This document shows positions 48,319 through 59,345 of a stretch of DNA of 64,000 bases, in pieces (within the stretch, counting starts at the first letter, position 1; every line of letters begins with the position of its first letter). Both the position numbers and the translations under genes were made by a program. Under the pieces are notes generated by a model that did not search any database, was not told the DNA's origin, and saw only the letters and a list, made by a program, of their open reading frames with translations. The stretch comes from Druceiella hillmani (taxonomy: Eukaryota; Arthropoda; Insecta; Lepidoptera; Hepialidae), in the NCBI GenBank assembly GCA_039881145.1, contig JAYKKI010000067.1, positions 2,927,501 through 2,991,500 of the forward strand, in the 5' to 3' direction.

Positions 48319-51045
48319 AGTAAAATAAATGGAGCTAATAAAAATGACGACTCAATTTTGCACACTGAAGACAAAAATAGTTGCGATCAGTTTATATACA
48401 AAGTACTTATTAATTATCTAATTACGAAGTAACATGTGATATTTATCATGTGATTGACGTATTCTTATCATAGCTTCATCTATACTAATATAATAAAACT
48501 ACAATTTTCTTAATCTCAAAATTACAATAGTATTTTACTATATTAGCGATTTCTCCGATGATTCATTTTGGGCCATTAGACTTTTTCAGCTTCATATTAA
48601 ATATTGCAACAAAAAATACAAAACAAAACTTTGCACTAAACTAAATTTACACCCATAATTAGAGCATAGTAGTCAAAACACGCAAAGGGCAAAACACGCT
48701 CGGAAAGCAATTAATGTGTGTGCTTTTGCAGTTGCAATACACATTATGCATAGGATTAAAAACCCTAAAATATCGGATAAAACACAAATTTCTGTGACCA
48801 TTTTTTAGGAATCTGAAAATGGTTAGTCTTCAATGAATTGATTACATAATTGGTTCTAAATAATAACAAGACACCAAGCAAGGTTGAATTAATTAAATTA
48901 CATTCCAAAATATTAAAGATAATTACTCAGACGAAACGAATGTCTGACGAGTATCGACCCGTACTCGAGTAGTTTATTAATATGATAATGACACGAGTTA
49001 CTATGTTTACTTTTTACTTTCAACACTTTTAGACTCATGTAAATGAAATTTTGCACGTACGTGTTTAATATGTAGCAAAATTGTGCACGCACGTGTTTAA
49101 TATGTAACATAATATGTTTAATATGTAGCAAAATTTGTAATTTTTTAATGCGCCTTTTCACAAACTATTGTTATTTTTAATGTCTCTTCACAAATCTTTT
49201 TCGCATATCCCATTGAGTTTCATCGGATTGAACTTTAAAAATTAATTTGTAATCCAATTTACCAATATTTATCTCTAAGTCCAATTTACCATTATTTGTC
49301 TCTAAGTTGGGAGTATATAATCTCTACAATGACTCGTAATGTGCCTCCCCCTCTAATTTTTTATGCCATGAATTTGAAAATAGTGAAAAAATACTAAATG
49401 TATTTCATTGCATTTTCACTAACAATTTAATATACTGAACACTGCTTTATACGTCCTTTCACAAAGCAGTGTTTGGTATTTTAAATTGTTGACGGCACGC
49501 ACTCAGCAGTACTACTCAATTAGACTATTAAAATAATTAATACATCAAAAAAGATAATCGTTATGAAGTATTGAAAACAATTTTAGAAGAAATTGGTTAT
49601 AAAATATTGCTGATATGTATAATTTAAATAATTGTTTTGTGAAATGATGCATCAGTGTGCACTCCATAATGAAAAAATTAATAAAACTATATTACTTGTT
49701 AAAAATAAAAAATGTCATTAAAACTATTATTCAGATTAACAACATTAAAAGGCTCATACGATAAAAATAGAGCCTGTATAGACAGTTCTTACTTTGTTAA
49801 AAAGCGTCAGAACGAAAAATCACATTTTAACAAGCAGTAAAACTTCAATAAATACTATGTTTTTGAAAGTGGTCCCTGGAGAACAATGAAGTATTTTTTT
49901 AATATGCACAAGTTCACAATGAAAAACTAATAAGTAATTAAACATAAGATATATTTTTCAATTTTGTATAGGTAAATGAGAATGAAAACAATATTGTACT
50001 CATTAGTTTCAACCTGACTTACCTACATGATAAGTACTCCATAGGATATTCGAACTAGAGAGAAATTGCCCGAAATAACTAATAAATTCTCTTAGCAAAT
50101 ATTCTTTATTTTTTTTATTTTATTTGAGTATAACATTTAATTAATTAAGATTTTCCAGGCACAAAACTGTCTTGCGCATGCATTTTGATGGTGGAAAGTG
50201 AGAAAAAGTCTATTTTCGGGAATTTTTCAAAGAAAGTAGAAGAGTTCACAATTTCAAGTTCTTAAAATTCTCTACAAACAAATTTCAGTTTTTTGCACAA
50301 TAACTTTATCAGAACGTTCAAGTCTCAGAAACGTTCAATACTTAAAATATGATATTTTAAAACATAACTAAAATTGTGACGATACAAATTACAATGTGGA
50401 GTTAAGACCCCCAAAATGCAATTTGCAAAAAATCTTTCAACGTTTTTTGCCCAATCTATTGCTTCCCTATAAACTGGCAGACAAAATTACGAGTTTGGCA
50501 GCTACAAAATTATATACTCAATTCCTCATTTCCGTATGACTACGCGTTACTGGTCTAATCTACATTTCTTTTTAATTTCTCAGTTACTGTTGTTTTATTA
50601 ATGATATTCGTCATTCATTAATTGAAATTCCACTTTGTCATCACCCATTTGTCTTTCTCTTCTATCTCTTCCTCACATTAAATATCGTGGTACAAAAAGC
50701 AACAGAATCCACATCTTCATAAGGATAAATATTTGTTACTTTCATAATCTCTCGCAAAATTTTTCCAAGTACCAAGATGTCATCGTGACTCAGTTTTGCA
50801 TAATATACTATAAATGATATTGGCTATGTATAACGCAACACCTAAACATACAAGGTTTATTTACAAAATTGCACATTTACACAATTAATTATAATTATGC
50901 ATTTAAAAACAAATATGCAATTCATTCAGGGAGAATAAGCACATAGAGGAAGGAAAATATAATATTAATTTTAACTAAAGAAGCTCAATGGGTATTAGTT
51001 AATCGTAGTGGTCACTGTATTACGGTTGTAATAATCACTGTATTA
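48319..51045. other. Intergenic, no gene seen
   Basis: AT-rich sequence upstream of receptor gene 2. Near 49050-49135 a stretch repeats GCACG[TC]ACGTGTTTAATATG about 30 bases apart. The segment 48476-48496 (CTATACTAATATAATAAA) resembles Helitron 5' ends, but nothing downstream supports one. No coding feature is seen. Confidence 0.45.
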
Positions 51046-51048
51046 CGT

Positions 51049-51145
51049 AGTAATGTACAGTATTACGTAGTAATGTACAGTATTACATAGTAATGTACAG
51101 TATTACGTAGTAATGTACAGTATTACATAGTACGGTATAGTGACT
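51049..51145. repeat. 20-bp minisatellite, about 4.5 units
   Basis: The unit AGTAATGTACAGTATTACGT recurs head to tail, alternating ...ACGTAG and ...ACATAG ends. The unit is itself partly palindromic (GTAATGTACAGTATTAC). Confidence 0.92.
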
Positions 51146-51680
51146 ACTAAATAAAATGTGAAGTGTATTCATTTTGCTTATATTTCATTTCTTAAATTGA
51201 ATGTGACAAAAATGATAATATTTTTAATGGAAACCTTTGTCTACTGGATATCACTGAAACACTTTAAGTTGAAATAAAACAGTACTAAACTGTTTTTCAT
51301 TTATATTTATTTTAAAGTGTGATGCTGGTGGTACTCATGTAATTCAATTGACAAAAATGACACTTCATTTATTTCATATGTTTGAAATTGAATTTCGTTT
51401 AAATGATAAATTCCATTAACAATATTATACAGTAACAACTTTCTAAATAAAAAGAACGAGGTAAAGTGTATTCAATTCTCACACCCATTCTTAGTCTTGA
51501 ATGTATTCATTGGGTACAAGTTTTGTATTGAGTTAAAGTTTTTATCTTAATCTAAATTATGAAGGAAACAGGTTTAATGAAAGACAATGAAGATATTTTG
51601 AATGCATCCGTAAATGGTAAAAACAAATATTCTTCAAATACTTCCCATACAAGGACTCCCGAAAAATGATGAAAGGCTTT
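51146..51680. other. Intergenic, no gene seen
   Basis: AT-rich sequence. Nothing supported. Confidence 0.5.
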
Positions 51681-51935
51681 TTCACAATTAAATGAAACTA
51701 CGTGTTGTAATATTATTTCTACTTTATTTAAATTCTTTACCACAATATTTTTGTTAAGGATCTGAAAATGGTTGGTCTTCAATTGCTAGTTGCTCATCTT
51801 AAGATGTCATACAATGAAACCTAGGTTGCGGTAAAAAATTTAAATAAAATAGAAATAATACTACATCATGTTGTATCATTTAATTGTAAATAATGAATTT
51901 CTACAAAATTAACTCCGTATATATTCAATATTTTA
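51681..51935. repeat. Foldback element family, copy 4
   Basis: The outer arm (TTCACAATTAAATGAAACTA) and its inverse near 51855-51890 are clear, and the tail AATGAATTTCTACAAAATTA is present. The left copy of the central motif is lost after TTTACCACAA. In its place lies a segment with GATCTGAAAATGGTTGGTCT, related to sequence at 48805-48835. The right copy of the motif (about 51798-51838, plus strand) keeps AATGAAACCTAGGTTGCGGT. Confidence 0.75.
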
Positions 51936-52855
51936 AAAGGCTTTTTCTAAATAAATAAATACCATATGTAGGTTTTTACCTCCTTCAGTAAAATTCTTGC
52001 AGCTCGTGTTGCATCTGTTGTGTTCCTCTACATGTTGGTGTGTAGTAAATGAAGTTAATTGATTTAATGAATTGTTTATTACTCGTCTCCGCATTTCAAA
52101 TTGAGGTGACATTTATTTTATTGCTATGAGATTATTATAGTCTCTAACATTTCCTTTCACCTTGTAGAACGGTATAAAGAAACATTTTTTAGGAATCTGA
52201 AACTAGTACAGATATATCCTTCTGAAATACAACCACCCACCCTTAGCTGTGTTCTTGGGTGTGCTGCATTGGTATCCACGCATAGAGTCATTTGAGGTAA
52301 ACGACACATTGGCTAAAGTACGCAGTGACATTTTCTCAGAGGGAAATGAGCAGGAGGTGAAACGAATTGATTGACGGGAGTAAGTGTGCTTTGGATCTCC
52401 ATCTTGGGTCAATACGTGTTGAATGGTCCATGTCACATGTCGTAAAATATTCGTAAAAACTGAAAAATTCGGTAAAAAATGGGTATTTTGTTTTGCAGGG
52501 AAAATTATGTAGCCCTCTGGGTTGTGTCATTTTCGAGGTAAATTCTTTTCGTCGATTTTAAATGGTTGCCAAATGATTTATTCCAAAATTGCATTCTAAC
52601 CTAACTTTTTTGATATCTGAACTGATGGGTGTTATTTTGTTGGTTGGCCAAATCGAGTAAAAATATGCATCACATTTGCATATTTTTATCCCCATATGGA
52701 TAATTAGAAGAATACTACTGAAATATATAGTACATATTGGTTTGTAATATCTTGTATCAGAATGCAAAAATAAATGCCACATATTACAAAAAGAAGACAT
52801 TTAGGAGAATTTAGTCCTAAAAGATTAAATTATTGGAGCTAAAAGGCTTATCAAA
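51936..52855. other. Intergenic, no certain gene
   Basis: The segment 52200-52530 is somewhat richer in GC than its surroundings and has overlapping minus-strand frames, one with TQDGDPKHTYS that recalls a Tc1-type QDNDPKHTS block. The flanking sequence does not follow a transposase, so I do not assign it. The rest is AT-rich. Confidence 0.3.
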
Positions 52856-53050
52856 CAAGGAAAAAGTAACGAAGTACCACTGAATTTGTGGGCATTCATA
52901 AAGCCACCCTCAGAAAAAGGCTGAAAATGAACGATGTACTCGAAGCTTTGGGTCAGTTTAAAATTACCTTTACAAAGCAGAAAGAAATTGAATTTGCGAA
53001 TCATTGTAAAGCCATGAATGAGAGATTTTTTATTAATTCGCCTTTTTAAA
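52856..53050 (+). pseudogene. psq/CENP-B-type transposase N-terminal fragment
   Basis: In one frame the sequence reads FVGIHKATLRKRLKMND, then LEALGQFKITFTKQKEIEFA and NHCKAMNERFF. This matches the helix-turn-helix of pipsqueak-type DNA-binding domains (IPKSTLxRRLK) followed by the LGRFKPVFTxEQExEL...HxxxMExRFF region. That pairing is seen in pogo-class transposases and jerky-like proteins. A frame change lies just before it and a stop at about 53046 just after, with no DDE domain downstream. It is a short fossil. Confidence 0.6.
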
Positions 53051-53084
53051 GAAAACATGATTCAAAACATAATATTAATACATC

Positions 53085-53310
53085 ATATTTACATTGCGCC
53101 GCAACGTAGCAGCGTTTTGCAGCATCATAGCAGCATTGTGGTGCAACATAAAGCTAGATAGAGCTGTGACATTAATACGTCGCTTTGTTTTACATTTAAA
53201 AAGTATGCTATAAGTAGTAGCTAGTATGGTTATAAGCAATTATTGCTTTCGTTGATTTGTGATATGATGCATAAGAGATGTATCAATAGCAATGAAAATT
53301 ATATCCTCCC
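53085..53310. repeat. Dispersed repeat with GCAGCATCATA minisatellite, copy 1
   Basis: A short run of GCAGCATCATAGCAGCATTG-type repeats is followed by a constant stretch containing CGCTTTGTTTTACATTTAAA and GTGATATGATGCATAAGAGA. The same combination recurs at 54690-54930 in the same orientation, so both are copies of one dispersed element. No coding capacity is seen. Confidence 0.75.
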
Positions 53311-53673
53311 TAGTGAGTTGTGAACACACGACTCATAGGGAAGGGCACTACCCTTAAAGTTCTAATTGCTCAAAACTTGGTATATTTTCGAAAGAAAGGT
53401 AATTATGGATTTAGTTCATATTTCACGAATTTATGTTTGTTAGTTTATTTTGTCTCATTTGACTATACATAAAACACACACACAATAATATACAAATATA
53501 TAAAATAGGTTTCCTAAGATTAAAGAGAACTCGCACTTCAAGGACTCACTCACACTCAGCTCACTTAGGCGTATGCAAATATTTAAGGGTGCATAATATT
53601 TTTGTTAATAATATATTTTAGTTATAATATATTTTTAGTAATAATGTAATATACAGTAAATAATAACTCAACA
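53311..53673. other. Intergenic, no gene seen
   Basis: Contains a weak inverted repeat around CCCTAGTGAGTTGTG / CACACGACTCATAGGG near 53314-53344 and otherwise AT-rich sequence. Confidence 0.45.
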
Positions 53674-53887
53674 TTGAATATATTTGGCGTTAATTTTATA
53701 GAAATTCATTATTCACAATTAAATGAAACTAACTTAATGAAACGTGATGTAGTATTATTTCTACTTTCTTTATCACAACCTAGGTTTCGTTGTATTACAA
53801 CATCTTCAGGTGGGCTATTAGCAAAGATTTCTTTGCTAATAGCCCACTTGAAATACTACATCACGTAGTTTCATTTAATTGTGAATA
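53674..53887. repeat. Foldback element family, copy 5
   Basis: This copy is inverted relative to copies 1, 2 and 4: the constant tail (TTGAATATATTTGGCGTTAA, then AGAAATTCATTATTC) comes first. The outer arm, the central motif on the minus strand (53773-53814) and a perfect inner hairpin GGGCTATTAGCAAAG / CTTTGCTAATAGCCC follow. It closes with the inverse arm ACTACATCACGTAGTTTCAT. Confidence 0.82.
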
Positions 53888-54217
53888 ACTCACCAACTAT
53901 AAAATTTAAAATGATCTCTATAGTCTTATAGTAAACTTTAAGTAAAGTTCTAGTAATGCTGTTTTTTTTTTATAATTTAATGTATAACCTGTATAGTACA
54001 TTCTTTGAATAGATAACGCACGCGGTACAATAAATGAGAAAAATTAGATTGCTTTATTTGATCTGACAAAAATTTATATATTAACATTTTTGAATGGTAA
54101 CTACAAAGATATATGTGGATTAGTATACTTTATCAGTATGCCAATTGTCTAGTTCCTAAATCAAAGGGTGATTTAGAAAAACGGCTGTGTCCAAGGTATT
54201 GTCGAAAATATCCTTTA
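53888..54217. other. Intergenic, no gene seen
   Basis: AT-rich sequence. Nothing supported. Confidence 0.5.
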
Positions 54218-54595
54218 AGGATATTCATATATTCCTTTAGCATGAGTTCCCCGTCCCTTATCTACGAAATTGTAAAAGTCAAGATTATAAAATTATGAAA
54301 AAAAACCGTGATGCTAATAATTTGCTTAAAGCTTATCAGAAAACTATAACAATGATTTTAAATATAGTTTTAGCGAATTACAGATACTGTAGCGAAAATA
54401 TAGTTTTAGCGAATTACAGATACATAGGATATTTTTATATTTCCTTTAGCATGAGTTCCCCGTCCCTTATCTACGAAATTGTCAAAGTCAAAATTATAAA
54501 ATTATGAAAAAAAACCGTGATGCTAGTAATTTGCCTAAAGCTTATCAGAAAACTATGACAATGATTTTAAATATAGTTTTAGCGAATTACAAATA
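54218..54595. repeat. 209-bp tandem duplication
   Basis: CCTTTAGCATGAGTTCCCCG starts matching stretches at 54234 and 54443. The copies share AAAACCGTGATGCTA[AG]TAAT and ATGATTTTAAATATAGTTTT. At the junction a 27-base segment (ATATAGTTTTAGCGAATTAC...) is itself doubled (54363-54422). The two short frames across it end with the same residues because they are repeats, not genes. Confidence 0.9.
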
Positions 54596-54689
54596 CTTTT
54601 ATACAATTAAAAATAAAATTTAAATTTGTAAATGGTTTAATGGATATACTATATATCCTTAAATATATATATATGTATCTAAGAATGTA

Positions 54690-54930
54690 CGGCAACATAG
54701 GAACATTGTGCCGCATCATAGCAGCATTGTGCTGCATCATAGCAGCATTGTGCCGCACCATAGCAGCATTGTGCTGCAAAGTAGAGTTAGGTAGAGCCTG
54801 TGACTTTAATACATCACTTTGTTTTACATTTAAAAAATATGTTATAAGTAATAGTTAGTATAAGTAATTAATGCTTTCATTGGTTTGTGATATGATGCAT
54901 AAGAGATGTATCTACATCAATAAAAATTAA
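54690..54930. repeat. Dispersed repeat with GCAGCATCATA minisatellite, copy 2
   Basis: A 21-bp unit (AGCAGCATTGTGCTGCATCA) recurs three to four times at 54700-54776. The constant stretch with CACTTTGTTTTACATTTAAA and GTGATATGATGCATAAGAGA follows, as in copy 1 at 53085-53310. The Met/His-rich frame on the minus strand is an artefact of the repeat. Confidence 0.8.
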
Positions 54931-55136
54931 ATATATATATACACGTATCTAAAAATGTATAGTAAGCTAATAGTGCAAGTCCTAGTCCTTATTAACATTT
55001 TTACTATAATCTCATCTAATTGTAGTTAGTTGATGATGTGGTGATGTGAGAATATGATTGTTAAGAGCAAACAATCAACCAATGACGTTATTGTGGGCAT
55101 AATATTTCTAATTCATTGCGTGTACACACAGACATA

Positions 55137-57276
55137 CGAGGTAAGGTCTAAAAGTTTCCGGCCTACCCACTTTAGATTAATCCATAAACATTTTTCATGT
55201 TATTCTAACAGCAACCTATTGTACATCTACTTATTACCTAATAACTTTTCAACCAAGCAACGATTTGCTACCAAATTTGGCTTGGAATATTTCATGTAGT
55301 GAAGTAACACATTTATTTTATATGACTTATAACACGGGAATATTAAAGCTATAAAAAGTATGTGCGAATGTCCCTTGCTCCTTCACATCTACGCGTGCTA
55401 AGACAGATTTTTTAAAACTCTGTACCAACATAGTACTTATTTTTAACTACAGTATTACATTATATCAGTAGGATAGAACTTAGTGTTAACTTCAATAATA
55501 ACATTTTTTACTTCAACATATCAATAGACAGTGCATAGTACATACCTATATATCAAGGGTTTAAAATTATTTATAGATAGGTTTTACGATAGTATAATTG
55601 AGTTAGGAACAAATCCCATCGCCGAAATCGAAAATCCATGCGAACCATGTCGCAAGTATAAGGCTAGTAATATATACTTTTAGCTACGTCACATAAAGAG
55701 ACCTGTAACTATAAAATGAGATCAAAAATATTTTTTCACACGATAAGCAAAAAAAAATGTTTCACCCAGTCTAATACGTATATACTTGTTTTTGATTACG
55801 ACTTCGCCCACAAAAATATTTTTATTAAATCAGCGGAAATTTTAGACATTAACAATGTCTGCAGCTCAATACTGCCATTTACTGGGTTAAAAATAAATTA
55901 TATCTAAGCTTAAAGTTTATGGTCAATGGGTTATGGGTCGCAAATATGTCCTTTCATGTAATCTTTGTGTGAGTTCTACTTAAAAAGCCCAGAAATGTTT
56001 GTGTATTGCTTTAACAGGAAACGTATTGTATAACATGTTTTTTTATATATAATATTTTTTATATATAAACGTATTGTATAACATGTTTTTTAATGTATAA
56101 CATGTTTCATTTTTCATCTTATTCTAACAGCAACCTATTGTACATCTACCCACAAAAAAATATTGCGTCAAATCTTTTCGTTGTCAACATACTGGTTAAT
56201 AAAGTGAAACTGTCAATTTAAAAATTTAAAATGCATAAATTAGAATATTGGGTGTAATCAAGTTTTTAAAAAAGGGAGGGAAAAGGCCGTCGGAAATTAA
56301 GCAATGTTTAGATGTTATGTAGGACACTCTTCTCCTTCATATTCCACCATAAAAGAATGAGTGAAACAATTTTGTTTAGGAAAAGAATCAATCGAAGATG
56401 AATCACATCCAGGACGACTGTCTGAAGCCATCACGAAAGAAAACATTGAATTAGTGGAGGAATGAGAACTAAAAGACGAACGTGTAAAGACAAAACAATT
56501 AGCAGAAATAACTGGTATTTCAAAAACAATATTATTCAGAATCTTACATGAACATTTAAGTATGAGTAAAGATCAATGTAAGGTGGATCCCCAAACTTCT
56601 TTCAGTTGTTCAGAAAAAAGAAAGTGTGAGGTGCTATACTCAATTTTTATACCACTGTGAAGGTTGACAGAAAGAAATTTTGGATTCATTGTTAAGGGTG
56701 ATGAAACCATTGTCCTTTATCATGATCCTCTGTCTAAAAGTGAGTCAATGGAATGGCATTGTCCAGGCCCACGGTGACCAAAAAAAGCAAAGGCGACACA
56801 ATCTCGGAAAAAGGTTATGCCTCAATCCTTTGGGATTACGATACTTCCTTGATACATCAATAACGAAATGGTATTAAAGAAAACCGTCAAGAAAAACTAT
56901 TGCAAGTGGTGTTGCTGTTGCACGACAATGTGCTGATCCACACATTGGGTGTTTCTAAAGTTGCCATTAAAAAATGCAGTTTCTAAGTACTGGATCATCT
57001 ACCATATAGTAACGACCAGACTTACTTTTTTCTCAAAATTAAAATAGGACTTGAGAGAAAAGGAATTTAACACTAACGTCAAAGTTGAATCAGCAGTTTT
57101 GATGCATTTTGCGGATAAAAATACAAACTATTTTTTTAAGGATATAGAAATGTAAGTGAAACGTGAAAAGTGTATTGAAATTAAAAGAGACTACATTGAA
57201 AAAATTAAAAATAGTTATTTGAGATTTACTCTTGTTTTTATAGACCAGACCAAAAACTTTTTGACCTTAACTCTTA
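55137..57276 (+). mobile_element. Old mariner element with internal duplication
   Basis: The left end after TA (55135-55136) reads CGAGGTAAGGTCTAAAAGTT and continues TCCGG. The right end, read inward, is AAGAGTTAAGGTCAAAAAGT. They pair well, giving inverted repeats of about 28 bases. A transposase remnant lies at 56231-57215. A 40-base segment occurs at 55191-55230 and again at 56110-56149 with one difference. This makes the element about 0.9 kb longer than a normal mariner and points to an insertion or duplication between the copies. Confidence 0.8.
56231..57215 (+). pseudogene. Mariner transposase remnant
   Basis: The N-terminus starts near 56231 (MHKLEYW, then a stop). The second helix-turn-helix reads HPGRLSEAITKENIELV, then KQLAEITGISKTILFRILHE and HLSMSKDQCKVDPQ. 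The first catalytic Asp is in KGDETIVLYHDPLSKSESMEW. The later region has CCCCTTMC where LLQDNAP is expected, with frame changes, and a C-terminal EKCIEIKRDYIEK-like end near 57170-57205. Several stops are present. It belongs to a different mariner lineage from the copy at 10321 by its helix-turn-helix residues, and looks older. Confidence 0.78.
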
Positions 57277-58544
57277 CTAAAATTATGACATAATATTTCT
57301 TAGAACCAATAGCGCTTAAATTTTTAGATTAAATTAAATTTTTTTCTCCTTCATATTACTTTGGTACCTATATAGTTAATACAAAACTGTGTCGTAAATT
57401 TTGAAATTTTATATCACAGATAGATATTGTAATTTTGAAAAAAAAGTGATAGAATTATTTTACAAAACCTTACTCAGTACTTGACGCATATTAGTATTGT
57501 GTGCGTAATCAGACTGTGCTATGGAAAACATTTTTTAATGTAAGCATATTTGAAGACTAAAAATTTATTCCTTGGAATACGAATGAACTATACTTACATA
57601 CATTTGTGTTTTGAAAACATCTATACACATTCAAAAGATACGACGATACTACACCATGCTAAGTAATAAAAACTTTTTCATTATCATTCATATTCAATAT
57701 TGATAAACATCTTCAACAAACATTAGAGGTACATGCCTAATGTCAAGTTTGACTAATTGATGTAGTACGTGACGTAAAAGCAACCACCGAAATTAGTGAA
57801 GCGCTTGTCGATATAACGTTACCAAAAACACGTATATGCCATAAATAAGGCTTAATATGTTTAATGGAAATTCAATGTGATGTACTTAATGACAACAGAC
57901 TGTGTTGTGGGTATCAGATAATTATCGAAAAGAGCTTTAATGTAATTCTTTAAGAGATTCTCATATTATTTCATAAGTGAATTTGTTAATTATTTTAATT
58001 TCTCCAATATCCAATAGAGTCCAGAAGCAATGTCGGGCATATAAAGGATATGTTCACAACTAATTAAATGGGACCATTAATGACTTATTTTGAATCCTTG
58101 ACCTTGTCCATTTTTCAAGTTTCTTAGATTGTTATAGCAAAAATTTGTGGTATTTAATATACAGTCTATTTATTTGTACCAGCTTTTTTAAAACAACATT
58201 TTATTCGAAAATTTGTTTTTTCATGAAATACCTTTTTCATAGCATTTAATAAGAAATTTTAAAGTATACTGTTAATAACAATTGTGTATATGAACACATA
58301 GCTGTATTTAAATTAGATTATTAAGCACAATCAATTAAAATTTTGAAATTTCAAGAATTTTTCTAATCAATAATTTGAAAGATTATAATTTAAGATACAC
58401 AACAATAAAGCAAATGCAATGAAATGTATGGTTTAACTTTAAATATTAAATAATTATAGGAAATTTTTGTGTGAATTTTATTTTAAATTAATTTTTTATT
58501 TTTAAACGGGGGTAGAGTACATATTGATAATAAATTCACTTACA
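57277..58544. other. Intergenic, no gene seen
   Basis: AT-rich sequence without supported features. Confidence 0.5.
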
Positions 58545-58880
58545 TTTTTTAGGTTCCATACCTCAAATAGAAAAATGTAACCTTTATGAGATCATTCACG
58601 TATCTGTCTGTCTGTCACAGCAGTTTTTCTCAGACACCACATGACATAGAAATTTGTAATTTGGCATATTATAAAGTATGTTAACACGCACAAATGTAAT
58701 AAAAATTCAAAAATATTTATGTGGAAATTTTAAGGCGAGCAAATTAAATATTCTAAATATTTTTAAATTCACATATAGTGTGAGTATCGTTTATAAGAGT
58801 CCCAAAATAATTTCAGAAAATGTAAAACAAGAATATACGCCTCCTCCTTATTTCCAAAATTACTTAACTTAAGATTATGA
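58545..58880 (+). repeat. Dispersed repeat with CTGTCTGTCTGTC core
   Basis: The order AGGTTCCATACC, then TGTAACCTTTATGAGATCA, then GTATCTGTCTGTCTGTCACA and an AATTTGTAATTTGGCA block follows a repeat I recall as abundant in Lepidoptera (GGTTCCGTACC...GGAACCCTTATAGGATCA...CTGTCTGTC...GAAATTTGG). The 64-aa frame at 58678-58872 is inside it and has no domain. Identity to the remembered repeat is approximate. Confidence 0.5.
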
Positions 58881-59019
58881 AAAAAATTAGTTTTAGAAGC
58901 CCAAACAAAAATTGTAGGAAATGATAGCGATTATCCTAGATCGTATAATTTTTTAAATGTGCATCATTTTTTATGCATATGAAAGACAAGGTATGCAACA
59001 TATTTAACAGAAACTGTAA

Positions 59020-59148
<129 letters not shown>

Positions 59149-59280
59149 GAAATAATATCTGAATATTTAATTAAATATTGTGATTTCATAACTTTGTGTT
59201 TCATAATTAAAACCACCATTTACTTAATTTTTTATATATATTTTATTTATTTAATAGTTATATATCGAAAATGATATCTA

Positions 59281-59345
59281 AAAATTAAATTAAATAATGT
59301 CATTTTATATAAAAGTATAAAATGACATTATTTAATTAAATTTTT
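59281..59345. repeat. Near-perfect 29-bp inverted repeat
   Basis: AATAATGTCATTTTATA and its inverse TATAAAATGACATTATT form the core, extended by AAATTAAA-type outer arms with a shift of one base. The loop is six bases. It is similar in style to the double hairpin at 28696-28889. Confidence 0.85.

Noticed and set aside
48476..48496. Helitron 5' end from CTATACTAATATAATAAA
   Set aside because: No Helitron coding or 3' end lies at a matching distance, and the word is AT-rich enough to arise by chance.
52200..52530. Tc1-type transposase from TQDGDPKHTYS on the minus strand
   Set aside because: Only one block matches and the neighbouring residues do not follow a transposase.
54579..54858. Met/His/Asn-rich and Cys/Ile-rich frames
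   Set aside because: They translate the 21-bp GCAGCATCATA minisatellite on each strand.
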